From contig NZ_CP015438.1 in the NCBI RefSeq assembly GCF_001634285.1, positions 942,001-1,006,000 of the forward strand: a stretch of 64,000 nt of DNA. The letters run 5' to 3'. Position 1 is the first letter of the stretch. Each line of letters starts with the position of its first letter. Shown piece after piece: positions 33,965-43,452 of the stretch. Below the pieces are notes generated by a model. The model was not told the origin of the DNA. It worked only from the letters and a program-made list of their open reading frames with translations, and did no database searches. The translations under genes were made by a program, and so were the position numbers. This DNA is from Anoxybacillus amylolyticus (GTDB taxonomy: Bacteria; Bacillota; Bacilli; Bacillales; Anoxybacillaceae).

Positions 33965-35359
33965 ATGGGGGTTGAGTTGACTGCGTTGCATTGGATTTAC
34001 GTCGTCTTCGTTGTGCTTATCATCGGATTTATGGTGGCACGAAAAGACACATCGCTTGTTTGTATGATTGGCATTTTCTTGTTAGCGATTACTGCCACTC
34101 ATTCGTTAAGTGCAGCAATCAGCGGGGTATTTAACAGTTTTATTTACGCTATGACTGAGCTGTTGCCGACTATTTTAATTATTTCAGTGATTGTGGCAAT
34201 GAGTCGAGTCTTAACGATAACTGGCATTAATGACGCGATGATTTCTCCATTTGCTCGCTTGATTCGTACGCCAAATTTAGCGTATTGGATGATTGGGCTA
34301 TTGATGATGGTCATTTCGTGGTTTTTCTGGCCATCGCCAGCGGTTGCACTTATGGGGGCAGTGCTATTGCCAGTTGCTCTTCGTGTTGGGTTGCCGGCGA
34401 TTGGAGTTGCGATGGCGATGAACTTATTCGGTCACGGCATCGCTTTATCAGGTGATTTTGTCATTCAAGGGGCACCTAAATTAACCGCCGATGCAGCAGG
34501 TCTTCCGGTAGCAGAAGTCGTGTCGGCTAGCGTTCCGCTCGTTTTTGTGATGGGAATGGTGACAACAGTGACGGCGTTTATTTTGTTGCGACGTGATATG
34601 AAAGCTGGAAAAGTAACCGTCACAAACGAATTAGCTGTAACAGTAGAAGAGGTAGAGCAAACAAAACTATTGTTGTCGAACGGCGCGAAAAAAGGATTGG
34701 CGATGCTTATCCCGATTTTGTTTATTGCAGATGTTGTAGCGATGTCTTATTTAAAATTGCAAGGTGGGGATGCGACGGCGCTTATTGGCGGGACAGCTAT
34801 TTTCATTTTGATTTTGCTCTCCATTTTTGCTCATCAACGCAGTAGTTTTGAAAAAATAACGAATTATTTAATTGAAGGGTTTCAATTTGGATTTAAAATA
34901 TTTGGTCCGGTTATTCCGATTGCTGCGTTTTTCTATTTAGGAGATGCAGGATTTGTCCACATTATCGGTGAATATTTGCCAAAAGCTTCGCAAGGCATTG
35001 TTAACGACTTAGGTGTTGCGCTCGCTCACGCTGTTCCGCTAAATAAAGAAATAGGGGCAGTGACGTTGACGCTTGTGGGTGCTGTTACAGGATTAGATGG
35101 GTCTGGATTTTCTGGCATTTCATTAGCTGGCTCTATCGCTCATTTATTTGCGGTTGCGCTCGGTACTAGCGCGGCAACGCTTACTGCACTCGGACAAATT
35201 GCTGCGATTTGGGTTGGCGGTGGAACATTAATTCCGTGGGCGCTTATTCCGGCTGCTGCCATTTGCGGCGTCGACCCGTTTGAATTAGCGCGGCGTAACT
35301 TAATTCCAGTCGTCGTCGGGCTTGCCGTGACAACGGTTGTGGCAATGTTCCTGTTATAG
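33965..35359 (+). CDS. yhfA: Multi-pass permease YhfA
   Basis: A 464-residue membrane protein with about twelve hydrophobic helices, matching YhfA of B. subtilis (463 residues). Gly-rich re-entrant-like parts (LFGHGIALSGDFVIQGAPKL and TGLDGSGFSGISLAGS) resemble the IT superfamily of anion transporters. The neighbour yhaA encodes an amidohydrolase, so N-acyl amino acids or small peptides are possible substrates; this is inference. AAGGAAAGGGGAAAAAGC precedes ATG 33965. It has its own upstream region and a terminator behind. Confidence 0.82.
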   Translation: MGVELTALHWIYVVFVVLIIGFMVARKDTSLVCMIGIFLLAITATHSLSAAISGVFNSFIYAMTELLPTILIISVIVAMSRVLTITGINDAMISPFARLIRTPNLAYWMIGLLMMVISWFFWPSPAVALMGAVLLPVALRVGLPAIGVAMAMNLFGHGIALSGDFVIQGAPKLTADAAGLPVAEVVSASVPLVFVMGMVTTVTAFILLRRDMKAGKVTVTNELAVTVEEVEQTKLLLSNGAKKGLAMLIPILFIADVVAMSYLKLQGGDATALIGGTAIFILILLSIFAHQRSSFEKITNYLIEGFQFGFKIFGPVIPIAAFFYLGDAGFVHIIGEYLPKASQGIVNDLGVALAHAVPLNKEIGAVTLTLVGAVTGLDGSGFSGISLAGSIAHLFAVALGTSAATLTALGQIAAIWVGGGTLIPWALIPAAAICGVDPFELARRNLIPVVVGLAVTTVVAMFLL

Positions 35360-35364
35360 AAGAA

Positions 35365-35395
35365 GGGCTGCCTTTAAACGGGGCAGCTTTTTCTC
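35365..35395 (+). terminator. Terminator after yhfA
   Basis: GCTGCC/GGCAGC core stem extended by G-T pairs, then TTTTTCT. Confidence 0.72.
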
Positions 35396-35446
35396 ATTAT
35401 TGCTTTATATCATGATATAATAAGAAAAAGAGAAAGGAGCGAGAGG

Positions 35447-36622
35447 ATGATTGAAAAACTATACGAACGTTTAGAAGCGTATTACGACGAAATGGTGGCC
35501 ATTCGCCGTTATTTACATCAACATCCAGAACTGTCGTTTCAAGAATATAATACCGCGAAATATATCGTGGACTATTATAAGACGTTAGGGGTTTCAGTGC
35601 GGGAACGTGTCGGTGGAAACGGAGTTGTCGCTAAAATTGTTGGAGCCAGCCCAGGCAAAACAGTTGCCTTGCGCGCTGATTTTGATGCGCTTCCAATCCA
35701 AGATGAGAAAGATGTTCCTTATAAATCAACCGTTCCAGGTGTCATGCATGCATGCGGGCACGACGGCCATACGGCGACGTTGCTTGTTCTAGCAAAAGCG
35801 TTTTATGACATAAAAGACGAACTTTCTGGAACGGTGGTGTTTATCCATCAGCATGCAGAAGAATACGCGCCAGGCGGAGCGATAGGGATGATTGAAGACG
35901 GTTGCCTCGATGACGTAGATGTCATTTTTGGTACCCACTTATGGGCAACCGAGCCGACCGGAACGATTCAATATCGAACAGGCCCGATCATGGCAGCGGC
36001 CGATCGGTTTGAAATTAAGATTCAAGGGAAGGGGGGGCATGGAGCGCAGCCGCATAAAACGAAAGATGCTATCGTTGTAGCTGCACAGCTTGTGTTAGCA
36101 CTGCAGCAGATTGTCAGTCGCCGTGTCAATCCGTTGCAACCGGCCGTTTTATCTATTGGTTCGTTTATCGCGGATAATGCATTTAACGTCATTGCGGACA
36201 CGGCAAAACTTGTTGGAACGGTGCGCACGTTTGACGAAGCATTGCGTGATGAAATCGCCCAAGAAATCGAGAAAATCACAACCGGCATTTGCTTAGCGGC
36301 GGATTGTTCATATGAATATACGTATACAAAAGGCTACCCACCGGTTGTCAACCATTCCGAAGAAACGAATTTTATCGTTGACATAGCGAAACAACTTCCA
36401 GAAGTGACTACTATAGAAGAAACAGAGCCGCATATGGGAGGAGAAGATTTCGCTTATTATTTACAAAACGTGAAAGGTTCTTTTTTCTTTACAGGAGCAA
36501 AAGCAGCAAACATCACAAGTCCGTACCCACATCATCATCCGAAATTTGATTTCGATGAAAAAGCGATGCTGATTGCGGCAAAATTGCTCGGTACAGCTGC
36601 CCTTCAATATTTGAAAAAATAA
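35447..36622 (+). CDS. yhaA: M20-family amidohydrolase YhaA
   Basis: A 391-residue zinc-dependent aminoacylase/carboxypeptidase of peptidase family M20D, which removes acyl groups from N-acyl amino acids. Metal and catalytic motifs are HACGHDGHTATLL, HQHAEEYAPGGA, GTHLWATEPTG and PHMGGEDFAYYL. The dimerisation domain occupies about 185-290. AAAGGAGCGAGAGG precedes ATG 35447. yhfA just upstream may import the substrate. Confidence 0.9.
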   Translation: MIEKLYERLEAYYDEMVAIRRYLHQHPELSFQEYNTAKYIVDYYKTLGVSVRERVGGNGVVAKIVGASPGKTVALRADFDALPIQDEKDVPYKSTVPGVMHACGHDGHTATLLVLAKAFYDIKDELSGTVVFIHQHAEEYAPGGAIGMIEDGCLDDVDVIFGTHLWATEPTGTIQYRTGPIMAAADRFEIKIQGKGGHGAQPHKTKDAIVVAAQLVLALQQIVSRRVNPLQPAVLSIGSFIADNAFNVIADTAKLVGTVRTFDEALRDEIAQEIEKITTGICLAADCSYEYTYTKGYPPVVNHSEETNFIVDIAKQLPEVTTIEETEPHMGGEDFAYYLQNVKGSFFFTGAKAANITSPYPHHHPKFDFDEKAMLIAAKLLGTAALQYLKK

Positions 36623-36634
36623 ATCGTCAATTTT

Positions 36635-36663
36635 TTGACAGTTTACCACGTTCGCTATACATT
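36635..36663 (+). promoter_or_regulatory. Sigma-A promoter of hemEHY
   Basis: A consensus TTGACA (36635-36640), a 17-bp spacer and TACATT (36658-36663). The start would be near 36670, giving a leader of about 85 nt. Confidence 0.7.
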
Positions 36664-36698
36664 AAAATAAGAAACTTGTATAGTTGTTATTGTACCCC

Positions 36699-36721
36699 AC
36701 TTGGCTTGTGGCCAAGTTTTC
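36699..36721 (+). promoter_or_regulatory. Hairpin with short T tract in the hemE leader
   Basis: ACTTGGC/GCCAAGT (36699-36705, 36711-36717) followed by TTTTC sits between promoter and hemE. It could be a weak terminator or attenuator controlling haem synthesis, or only an mRNA-stabilising hairpin. Confidence 0.4.
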
Positions 36722-36754
36722 TTAATGTCATTGGCAGAAAGGCGGAGGAAGAAA

Positions 36755-37798
36755 ATGAAACGTTCATTTAATGATACATTTTTACGTGCTTGCCGCGGAG
36801 AAAAAACGGAGTACGTTCCGGTCTGGTATATGCGGCAAGCAGGACGGTCGCAGCCAGAGTATCGCGCGTTAAAAGAAAAATATTCCCTGTTTGAAATCAC
36901 TCATCAGCCGGAGTTATGTGCGTATGTGACGCGCTTACCTGTCGAACAATATAATGTTGATGCAGCGATTCTTTATAAAGATATTATGTCACCGCTTCCA
37001 GCGATCGGTGTCGATGTGGATATTAAAGCAGGAATTGGACCGGTTATTTCCAATCCGATCCGTTCCCTTCAAGATGTTGAAAAACTCGGGGAAATCCACC
37101 CTGAAGCAGACGTTCCGTACGTATTAGAAACGATCCGATTATTGACAACCGAACAGTTAAATGTGCCGCTTATCGGCTTTGCGGGTGCGCCGTTTACATT
37201 GGCAAGTTATATGATTGAAGGCGGTCCGTCGAAAAATTATAACAAAACAAAAGCATTTATGTATGCAGAGCCAAAAGCGTGGTTTGCGCTTATGGACAAG
37301 CTTGCAGATATGACGATTCGCTATATAAAAGCGCAAATTCAAGCAGGGGCGAAGGCAATCCAAATTTTTGATTCATGGGTCGGTGCGGTGAATGTAGAAG
37401 ATTATCGCTATTTTATTAAACCGACAATGGCACGCATTTTCTTCGCGTTGCGCGGAGAAAACGTCCCATTGATTATGTTTGGCGTCGGTGCTAGCCATTT
37501 AGCGAAGGAATGGAACGATTTGCCACTTGATGTTATTGGGCTTGATTGGCGTCTGTCGATTAAAGAAGCGCGAGCAAACGGTGTAACAAAGGCGGTGCAA
37601 GGAAATTTAGACCCAGCGGTATTACTTGCACCATGGGACGTGATTGAAGAGCGCGTAAAGAGAATTTTAGATGAGGGGATGGAAAATCCAGGGTATGTGT
37701 TCAACTTAGGGCACGGTATTTTCCCAGACATCCAACCAGAAACATTAAAGAGGCTGACGGCGTTTATTCATGAGTACACAGCCGAAAAACGGAAATGA
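36755..37798 (+). CDS. hemE: Uroporphyrinogen decarboxylase
   Basis: A 347-residue enzyme that converts uroporphyrinogen III to coproporphyrinogen III. The signature blocks [16 protein letters not shown] and [20 protein letters not shown] are present, as are FDSWVGAV and the C-terminal [13 protein letters not shown] 36755 follows GGCGGAGGAAGAAA; upstream frame is not homologous. It is the first gene of the hemE-hemH-hemY operon, conserved in Bacillus. Confidence 0.97.
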   Translation: MKRSFNDTFLRACRGEKTEYVPVWYMRQAGRSQPEYRALKEKYSLFEITHQPELCAYVTRLPVEQYNVDAAILYKDIMSPLPAIGVDVDIKAGIGPVISNPIRSLQDVEKLGEIHPEADVPYVLETIRLLTTEQLNVPLIGFAGAPFTLASYMIEGGPSKNYNKTKAFMYAEPKAWFALMDKLADMTIRYIKAQIQAGAKAIQIFDSWVGAVNVEDYRYFIKPTMARIFFALRGENVPLIMFGVGASHLAKEWNDLPLDVIGLDWRLSIKEARANGVTKAVQGNLDPAVLLAPWDVIEERVKRILDEGMENPGYVFNLGHGIFPDIQPETLKRLTAFIHEYTAEKRK

Positions 37799-37812
37799 GG
37801 TGCGGGAAAAAA

Positions 37813-38757
37813 ATGAGAAAAAAGAAAATAGGGCTATTAGTCATGGCGTATGGAACCCCTTATAAAGAAGAAGACATTGAACGGTATTATACACATATTC
37901 GCCATGGCCGCAAGCCGTCTCCTGAAATGCTACAAGATTTGAAAGGACGATATGAAGCGATTGGCGGCATTTCCCCGCTTGCGAAAATTACAAGAGAGCA
38001 AGCGGAGGCGTTAGAAAAGCGGCTGAACGAAATCCAAGACGAAATGGAATTTCGTATGTACTTAGGGCTCAAGCATATTGAGCCGTTTGTCGAAGAGGCT
38101 GTTGAACAAATGCACGCTGACGGAATGAAGGAAGCAGTTAGCATCGTGCTTGCTCCACACTTTTCGACTTTTAGTATTCAGGCGTATAATGCACGAGCAA
38201 AAGCGGAAGCAGAAAAGCTTGGTGGTCCTGTCATTTATTGTGTGGAAAGCTGGTATAAAGAGCCAAAATTTATTCAATATTGGGTAGAAAAAATAAAAGA
38301 AATTTACGAAACGATGAGCGCCACCGAACGGCAAAAAGCTGTATTAATCGTATCGGCGCATAGTTTGCCGGAAAAAATTATTGCTGCCGGTGACCCGTAT
38401 CCACAGCAACTTGAAGAAACAGCGAAAATAATTGCAGAACAGGCCGGAATCGAGCATTATGCGGTTGGATGGCAAAGTGCGGGAAATACTCCGGAACCTT
38501 GGCTTGGACCGGACGTGCAAGAACTAACGAAGCAACTGTACGAAGAAAAAGGATATACGACCTTTGTTTATGCACCAGTCGGATTTGTCGCCGATCATTT
38601 AGAAGTGCTGTATGACAACGATATCGAATGCAAAAACGTCACCGATGAAATCGGTGCAACTTATTATCGTCCACCCATGCCAAATGCTCAACCACTATTT
38701 ATCGATGCGTTAGCAACCGTTGTGTTAAACCATGTAAAGAAGGCGATGGAACAGTGA
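37813..38757 (+). CDS. hemH: Coproporphyrin ferrochelatase (CpfC/HemH)
   Basis: A 314-residue soluble ferrochelatase of the monoderm type, which inserts iron into coproporphyrin III. Active-site His is in VSAHSLPEK (near residue 182) and the metal-channel Glu in [12 protein letters not shown] (near 263). ATG 37813 is used, with GAGGTGCGGG upstream; hemE and hemH are 14 bp apart. The end overlaps hemY by 4 bp. Confidence 0.96.
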   Translation: MRKKKIGLLVMAYGTPYKEEDIERYYTHIRHGRKPSPEMLQDLKGRYEAIGGISPLAKITREQAEALEKRLNEIQDEMEFRMYLGLKHIEPFVEEAVEQMHADGMKEAVSIVLAPHFSTFSIQAYNARAKAEAEKLGGPVIYCVESWYKEPKFIQYWVEKIKEIYETMSATERQKAVLIVSAHSLPEKIIAAGDPYPQQLEETAKIIAEQAGIEHYAVGWQSAGNTPEPWLGPDVQELTKQLYEEKGYTTFVYAPVGFVADHLEVLYDNDIECKNVTDEIGATYYRPPMPNAQPLFIDALATVVLNHVKKAMEQ

Positions 38758-40184
38758 GTGACGAAAAGCAAACGGTAATAGTCATTGGAGGCGGAATTAC
38801 AGGGGTTGCTGCCGCTTATTATTTACAAAAAATGATAAACCAGCAACAATTGCCGCTGGAATGCAAATTGATTGAAGCCACCCATCGGCTAGGCGGGAAA
38901 ATTCAAACGGTCGTTCGCGACGGGTTTGTCATTGAACGAGGTCCAGATTCTTTTTTAGCCCGGAAACAAAGCGCATCTCGTCTTATTCATGAAGTAGGGC
39001 TGCAAGACAAACTGGTTCATAACGCTACCGGTAAATCGTATATACTTGCGAATGAAAAATTGTACGCTATTCCAGGTGGAGCAGTGATGGGGATCCCCAC
39101 AAAAATTCGTCCGTTTGCATTGAGCGGCCTATTTTCTCCAATTGGTAAATTGCGGGCAGCGCTTGATTTTATTTTACCGCCAACGAAGACCGTAGGGGAT
39201 TTGTCGTTAGGGCAGTTTTTCCGGCGCCGCCTTGGCGATGAAGTGGTGGAAAATTTAATTGAGCCACTACTGTCGGGCATTTATGCTGGCGATATTGATC
39301 AGCTAAGCTTAATGGCGACGTTTCCACAATTTTTTCACTTGGAACAAAAACATGGAAGCCTTGTACTTGGAGCAAAGCGGACAACGCCAAAAGCAAAAGA
39401 AACCGCCAACAAAAAAGGTATTTTTCAAACATTAACAACCGGTTTACAATCGCTTGTAGAAGAAGTGGAAAAACGACTTGAGCCTGGTAGCGTCAGCAAA
39501 GGCATTCGTGTGGAACTAGTGGAAAAACACGATCGTCGCTACCGGCTGTATTTAAGCAATGGAGAAGTATGGACAGCTGATAGTGTAATCGTTGCTGCAC
39601 CGCACCAAGTAGTGCCGGAGATGTTTCCAAACGTATCATTTTTTGAACCGTTTAAAACAATGCCGTCTACATCGGTTGCTACTGTTGCACTTGCTTTTGC
39701 CGAAGAAGCAATCGAACAAAATATCGATGGAACAGGTTTCGTTGTGTCGCGGCGGAACGACTATACGATTACTGCCTGCACATGGACGCATAAAAAATGG
39801 CCGCATACCACACCGAAGGGAAAGGCGCTATTGCGCTGCTATGTTGGTCGTCCTGGAGATGAAGCGATTGTGGAGCAATCGGATGATGACATTATTCGAG
39901 TTGTGATTGATGATTTGAATAAAATTATGCGAATTAACGGTCGTCCTGAATTTGCTGTTGTTTCTCGCTGGAAAAAAGCAATGCCGCAATACGTGGTCGG
40001 ACATAAAGAACGAATGGAAACAGTGAAAGAAAAAATAAACGAGCAACTCCCAGGCGTCTTTTTGGCAGGTAGCTCGTATGAGGGATTAGGGTTGCCTGAC
40101 TGTATTGATCAAGGAGAAGAAGCGGTCAAAAAAGTGCTTGATTATTTAGGCGTCAACAAACAGTTAGTGGTAGAGGTTAACTAA
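38754..40184 (+). CDS. hemY: Coproporphyrinogen III oxidase (CgoX/HemY)
   Basis: A 476-residue FAD enzyme that oxidises coproporphyrinogen III to coproporphyrin III in the coproporphyrin-dependent haem pathway. The dinucleotide motif [17 protein letters not shown] (8-24), GGKIQT and [12 protein letters not shown] are at the N-terminus; the C-terminal [16 protein letters not shown] is the FAD-closing motif. GTG 38754 overlaps the hemH stop. The gene ends inside a terminator hairpin. Confidence 0.95.
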   Translation: MSDEKQTVIVIGGGITGVAAAYYLQKMINQQQLPLECKLIEATHRLGGKIQTVVRDGFVIERGPDSFLARKQSASRLIHEVGLQDKLVHNATGKSYILANEKLYAIPGGAVMGIPTKIRPFALSGLFSPIGKLRAALDFILPPTKTVGDLSLGQFFRRRLGDEVVENLIEPLLSGIYAGDIDQLSLMATFPQFFHLEQKHGSLVLGAKRTTPKAKETANKKGIFQTLTTGLQSLVEEVEKRLEPGSVSKGIRVELVEKHDRRYRLYLSNGEVWTADSVIVAAPHQVVPEMFPNVSFFEPFKTMPSTSVATVALAFAEEAIEQNIDGTGFVVSRRNDYTITACTWTHKKWPHTTPKGKALLRCYVGRPGDEAIVEQSDDDIIRVVIDDLNKIMRINGRPEFAVVSRWKKAMPQYVVGHKERMETVKEKINEQLPGVFLAGSSYEGLGLPDCIDQGEEAVKKVLDYLGVNKQLVVEVN

Positions 40185-40203
40185 TAACAGTTAACCTCTT
40201 TAC
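40172..40203 (+). terminator. Terminator of hemEHY
   Basis: AGAGGTTAAC/GTTAACCTCT perfect 10-bp stem (40172-40181, 40190-40199) overlapping the hemY stop, with a short TTTAC tail. Confidence 0.78.
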
Positions 40204-40239
40204 TTTCAGAAGCAACCGTGTTAAGATGTATTTACGAAA

Positions 40240-40262
40240 TGACCAAAACGTTCATTTAGTCA
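40240..40262 (-). promoter_or_regulatory. YhgD-type operator upstream of yhgD
   Basis: On the minus strand it reads TGACTAAATGAAC-GTTT-TGGTCA. The same 13-bp and 6-bp blocks occur in direct sense at 40880-40902 before yhgE, with a different 4-bp interior (AAAA). The ends are inverted half-sites (TGACYA). It lies 18 bp before the yhgD start, ideal for autorepression. Confidence 0.7.
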
Positions 40263-40280
40263 ATTTAAAGGATGAGGACG

Positions 40281-40853
40281 ATGGCAGTTAATCGAAAAAA
40301 ACAAATTATTGAAGCGGCAACGAAATCTTTTTCCCTTTTTGGTTATAAAGCAACAACGATGGAACAAGTAGCTAAACTAGCTAATGTTGGCAAAGGGACG
40401 ATTTATACATTTTTCAATAGTAAAGAAGAGTTGCTTGATGAAATTATTATGTCGCTAATTAGCGAAATTAAAGAAGCGGCCGAAGAAGCGATCGATCCTA
40501 GCCGTCCGTTTTTGGAAAACGTCCATCGAGCGTTGTACCGTATTTTAGCATTTCGCAAGCAGCACGAATTAACAATCAAATTGCTTCAAGAAGTGCGAGA
40601 TATCGGAACGCCAACCGTTCAAGAAGTGATGAAAAAGCTCGATCGAGCGGTTCTTTCCTATATTCGTGAAAAAATTGAGGAAGCAATAAAAAAAAGGGAA
40701 ATTCGGTCGTGCGATCCAGAAATTACTGCATTTTTAATGTTAAAAATGTACATTGCACTCGTGTTTGAATGGGAAAAAGACAACAAGCCGCTATCAGAAG
40801 AAAAAATTGCCGAATTGTTTGAACTTTATTTTTTGAAAGGATTATCACAATAG
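40281..40853 (+). CDS. yhgD: TetR-family regulator YhgD
   Basis: A 190-residue repressor with an N-terminal TetR helix-turn-helix (about 10-55; EAATKSFSLFGYKATTMEQVAKLANVGKGTIYTFF, in short parts) and a helical ligand-binding part. It lies directly upstream of yhgE as in B. subtilis. ATG 40281 has AAGGATGAGG upstream; ATG 40272 overlaps that site. Matching operator-like sequences before yhgD and yhgE suggest that it represses both. The ligand is unknown. Confidence 0.87.
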   Translation: MAVNRKKQIIEAATKSFSLFGYKATTMEQVAKLANVGKGTIYTFFNSKEELLDEIIMSLISEIKEAAEEAIDPSRPFLENVHRALYRILAFRKQHELTIKLLQEVRDIGTPTVQEVMKKLDRAVLSYIREKIEEAIKKREIRSCDPEITAFLMLKMYIALVFEWEKDNKPLSEEKIAELFELYFLKGLSQ

Positions 40854-40879
40854 ATGGTCCTTCTTCTTTTTCTTATAAA

Positions 40880-40902
40880 TGACTAAATGAACAAAATGGT
40901 CA
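40880..40902 (+). promoter_or_regulatory. YhgD-type operator upstream of yhgE
   Basis: TGACTAAATGAAC-AAAA-TGGTCA shares 19 of 23 positions with the reverse complement of the site at 40240-40262. It ends 21 bp before the yhgE start codon. Confidence 0.7.
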
Positions 40903-40923
40903 ATAGTATAAAGGAGGGAGAAA

Positions 40924-43308
40924 ATGAAACAAGAGTGGAGAGCGATTATCCAAAACCGAAAGCTGTTGATTCCTCTTATCGCGGTTTTGTTTATTCCGCT
41001 TTTGTATAGTGGCATGTTCCTTTGGGCATTTTGGGATCCGTACGCTCATTTAGATGAACTGCCAGTAGCGGTTGTCAACAATGACAAGGGAGCAATATTT
41101 AACGGAGAAAAGCTAGAGATTGGTAAAGAATTGGTTGACAAATTAAAAGAAAACAAAAAATTTGCTTGGCATTTTGTTACAGAGCAAGAGGCAGAAAAGG
41201 GATTGCGCGATCAGAAATACTATATGGCCGTGAAAATTCCAGAAAATTTTTCGGAGAATGCAACGACCATCCAAGACGAGCATCCAAAGCGAATGACGCT
41301 TATTTATATGCCAAACGAAAGCTTTAACTTTTTATCCGCACAAATCGGAAATACAGCAGTCGAAAAAATAAAAGAAGAGCTTTCCCATACAGTAACTGCT
41401 ACGTATGCGGAAACGATGCTAGAGAATGTAAAGAAAATGGCGGATGGGCTTCACGATGCAAGCGATGGAGCAAAACAAATACATGATGGAGTGACAAAAG
41501 CAAAAGATGGCGCTGCACAATTGCAAACAGGTCTTCATTCTGCGAAAGAAGGGAGTAAACAGCTTTCCAAAGGAACAAAAGACGCAAAAAACGGTGCAGC
41601 AGAAATTTATCGGAATTTGCAGGTGCTAGCGGAAAAGTCCCTTGTCTTTGAAGATGGTTTAAAATCAGCAAGCATTGGCTCAGAACAACTCCAAGCTGGT
41701 CTTGGAAAACTTGATGAAGGATTTTCCCGCCTTCAGGCAGGGCAGGAACAGTTGCTTGAGGGAGCGAAAAAGGCAGAAACAGGATCCACACAACTATCTA
41801 ACGGGTTGCAACAGTCGTTAGGTGGAATGGAGCAAATGAAACAAAAAGTACCGCTATTAACAGAGGGAACGTTGCAAGTGAAAAACGGTGCTGGTAGTCT
41901 TGCAGCTTCACTAGGACAATGGAAACAAGGAGCGGACAGTGCCGAAGCAGGAGCAACTCAAGTGAGTGCTGGCTTGCAACAAGTCATTGCTCAGCTCGAT
42001 ATGATGATTGCTAAAACGGCTGATGAAAACGAAAAAGCAACATTGCAAACATTAAAAAACAATTTATTGCCATTATCTGAAGGAAGTAAGCAAGTTGCTA
42101 GTGGGGTTGCCCAGCTTGCGGATGGGGCGGGCGCATTAAAAACAGGCGCTGAAAAATTAGCAATAGGGGCGTCCAAACTATACAACGGGCAACTTGCATT
42201 CGCTCAAGGAATGAATCAACTTGTTTCTGCGCAAGAGCAACTCGCAGCCGGTGCGAATGCACTTGCTTTAGGACAAGGAACCATTGTACAAGGACTTACG
42301 ACGTTTGGAGAAAAAATGACAGAAGCAAAAGAGGGAATTGCCCAACTAGCAAACGGCAGTGGGAAATTGACGTCAGGATTACATCAGTTATCGGATGGCT
42401 CAGCCAAATTGCAAAATGGAGCGAGCCAATTGGCAGACGGATCAGGGAAGCTCGCTTCTGGCATGACAAAGTTAGAAAACGGTATTTTTACGTTGTCTAA
42501 TGGAGTAACACAACTTTCTGATGGTTCGGATCAGTTAGTAGACGGAATGAAAAAGCTCGATGACGGTTCTAAACAATTGGCCGATAAGCTAGCGGACGGA
42601 GCGAAAAAAGCAAGCGATGTAAAAGCAAACGATGATGTGTACCGGATGTTTAGTGAACCCGTCAAAATGAAAAATGAGCGAATTCATCACGTACCAAACT
42701 ACGGCACCGGATTTACTCCATATTTCTTGTCGCTAGGATTGTTTGTCGGTGCATTGCTTTTATCCATTGTCTTTCCGTTGCGCGAACCAGCAAGTACACC
42801 AAGCTCTGGAGTGCAATGGTTTTTCAGTAAATTCGGCGTCTTAGCGGTTGTTGGCGTTGTTCAAGCGTTATTAGCTGATACAGTGCTGCTTGTAGGACTT
42901 GATTTACATGTGCAAAGTGTGCCGAACTTTATTATCTTCAGCATTATTACAAGTTTAGCGTTTATTGCAGTGATTCAATTCCTTGTCACTACGTTAGGTG
43001 ATCCGGGGCGCTTTGTCGGAATTGTGATTTTGATTTTGCAATTGACGACAAGTGCAGGAACGTTTCCGTTGGAACTGATTCCAAAAACGTTACAGCCGAT
43101 CAATCATTATTTACCAATGACGTATTCGGTGTTTGGGTTTAAGGCAGTGATTTCTAGCGGTGATTTTGCGTTTATGTGGAAAAATGCCGTTATTTTAGCC
43201 GCATTTATCATCATTTTATCGCTAGGAACTGTGTTTTATTTCACTGCTCAGCATAAACGAAAGTTTTATACGATGACGCAACAGATGACTGAAGCTCCTG
43301 AGGCATAA
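40924..43308 (+). CDS. yhgE: YhgE/Pip-family membrane protein
   Basis: A 794-residue protein of the YhgE/Pip (phage infection protein) family, related to ABC-2 type permeases. One membrane helix near residues 15-35 is followed by a long extracellular region. About 400 residues there (about 175-580) consist of repeated short units of the form A..G..QL..G, likely a coiled or beta-like rod. Then come five C-terminal helices (about 600-780). Lactococcal Pip is a phage receptor; the Bacillus role is unknown. Regulation by YhgD is suggested by the operators. AAGGAGGGAGAAA precedes ATG 40924. Confidence 0.88.
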   Translation: MKQEWRAIIQNRKLLIPLIAVLFIPLLYSGMFLWAFWDPYAHLDELPVAVVNNDKGAIFNGEKLEIGKELVDKLKENKKFAWHFVTEQEAEKGLRDQKYYMAVKIPENFSENATTIQDEHPKRMTLIYMPNESFNFLSAQIGNTAVEKIKEELSHTVTATYAETMLENVKKMADGLHDASDGAKQIHDGVTKAKDGAAQLQTGLHSAKEGSKQLSKGTKDAKNGAAEIYRNLQVLAEKSLVFEDGLKSASIGSEQLQAGLGKLDEGFSRLQAGQEQLLEGAKKAETGSTQLSNGLQQSLGGMEQMKQKVPLLTEGTLQVKNGAGSLAASLGQWKQGADSAEAGATQVSAGLQQVIAQLDMMIAKTADENEKATLQTLKNNLLPLSEGSKQVASGVAQLADGAGALKTGAEKLAIGASKLYNGQLAFAQGMNQLVSAQEQLAAGANALALGQGTIVQGLTTFGEKMTEAKEGIAQLANGSGKLTSGLHQLSDGSAKLQNGASQLADGSGKLASGMTKLENGIFTLSNGVTQLSDGSDQLVDGMKKLDDGSKQLADKLADGAKKASDVKANDDVYRMFSEPVKMKNERIHHVPNYGTGFTPYFLSLGLFVGALLLSIVFPLREPASTPSSGVQWFFSKFGVLAVVGVVQALLADTVLLVGLDLHVQSVPNFIIFSIITSLAFIAVIQFLVTTLGDPGRFVGIVILILQLTTSAGTFPLELIPKTLQPINHYLPMTYSVFGFKAVISSGDFAFMWKNAVILAAFIIILSLGTVFYFTAQHKRKFYTMTQQMTEAPEA

Positions 43309-43329
43309 TCGCCTTTAGGAGCTTTTTTT
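43293..43329 (+). terminator. Terminator after yhgE
   Basis: AAGCTCCTgAGGC/GCCTttAGGAGCTT stem overlapping the stop codon, with a seven-T tail. Confidence 0.85.
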
Positions 43330-43353
43330 GTCAAAAAATTTTGCAACAGCTAG

Positions 43354-43403
43354 TTGAATATTAGGATAATGTGAATTATAATTCAAATATGAAAACGATT
43401 TCA
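43354..43403 (+). promoter_or_regulatory. Promoter and operator of the LacI-type regulator gene
   Basis: TTGAAT (43354-43359), a 17-bp spacer and a consensus TATAAT (43377-43382) predict a start near 43389. TGAAAACGATTTCA (43390-43403) follows immediately and matches the cre/LacI-family consensus at all defined positions. A repressor bound here would block initiation, so autoregulation or CcpA control is likely. Confidence 0.75.
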
Positions 43404-43452
43404 GTAACCGGAGGGATGCAGCCGTTTGAGCGAGTAAGGGGGTTAATGGAAG

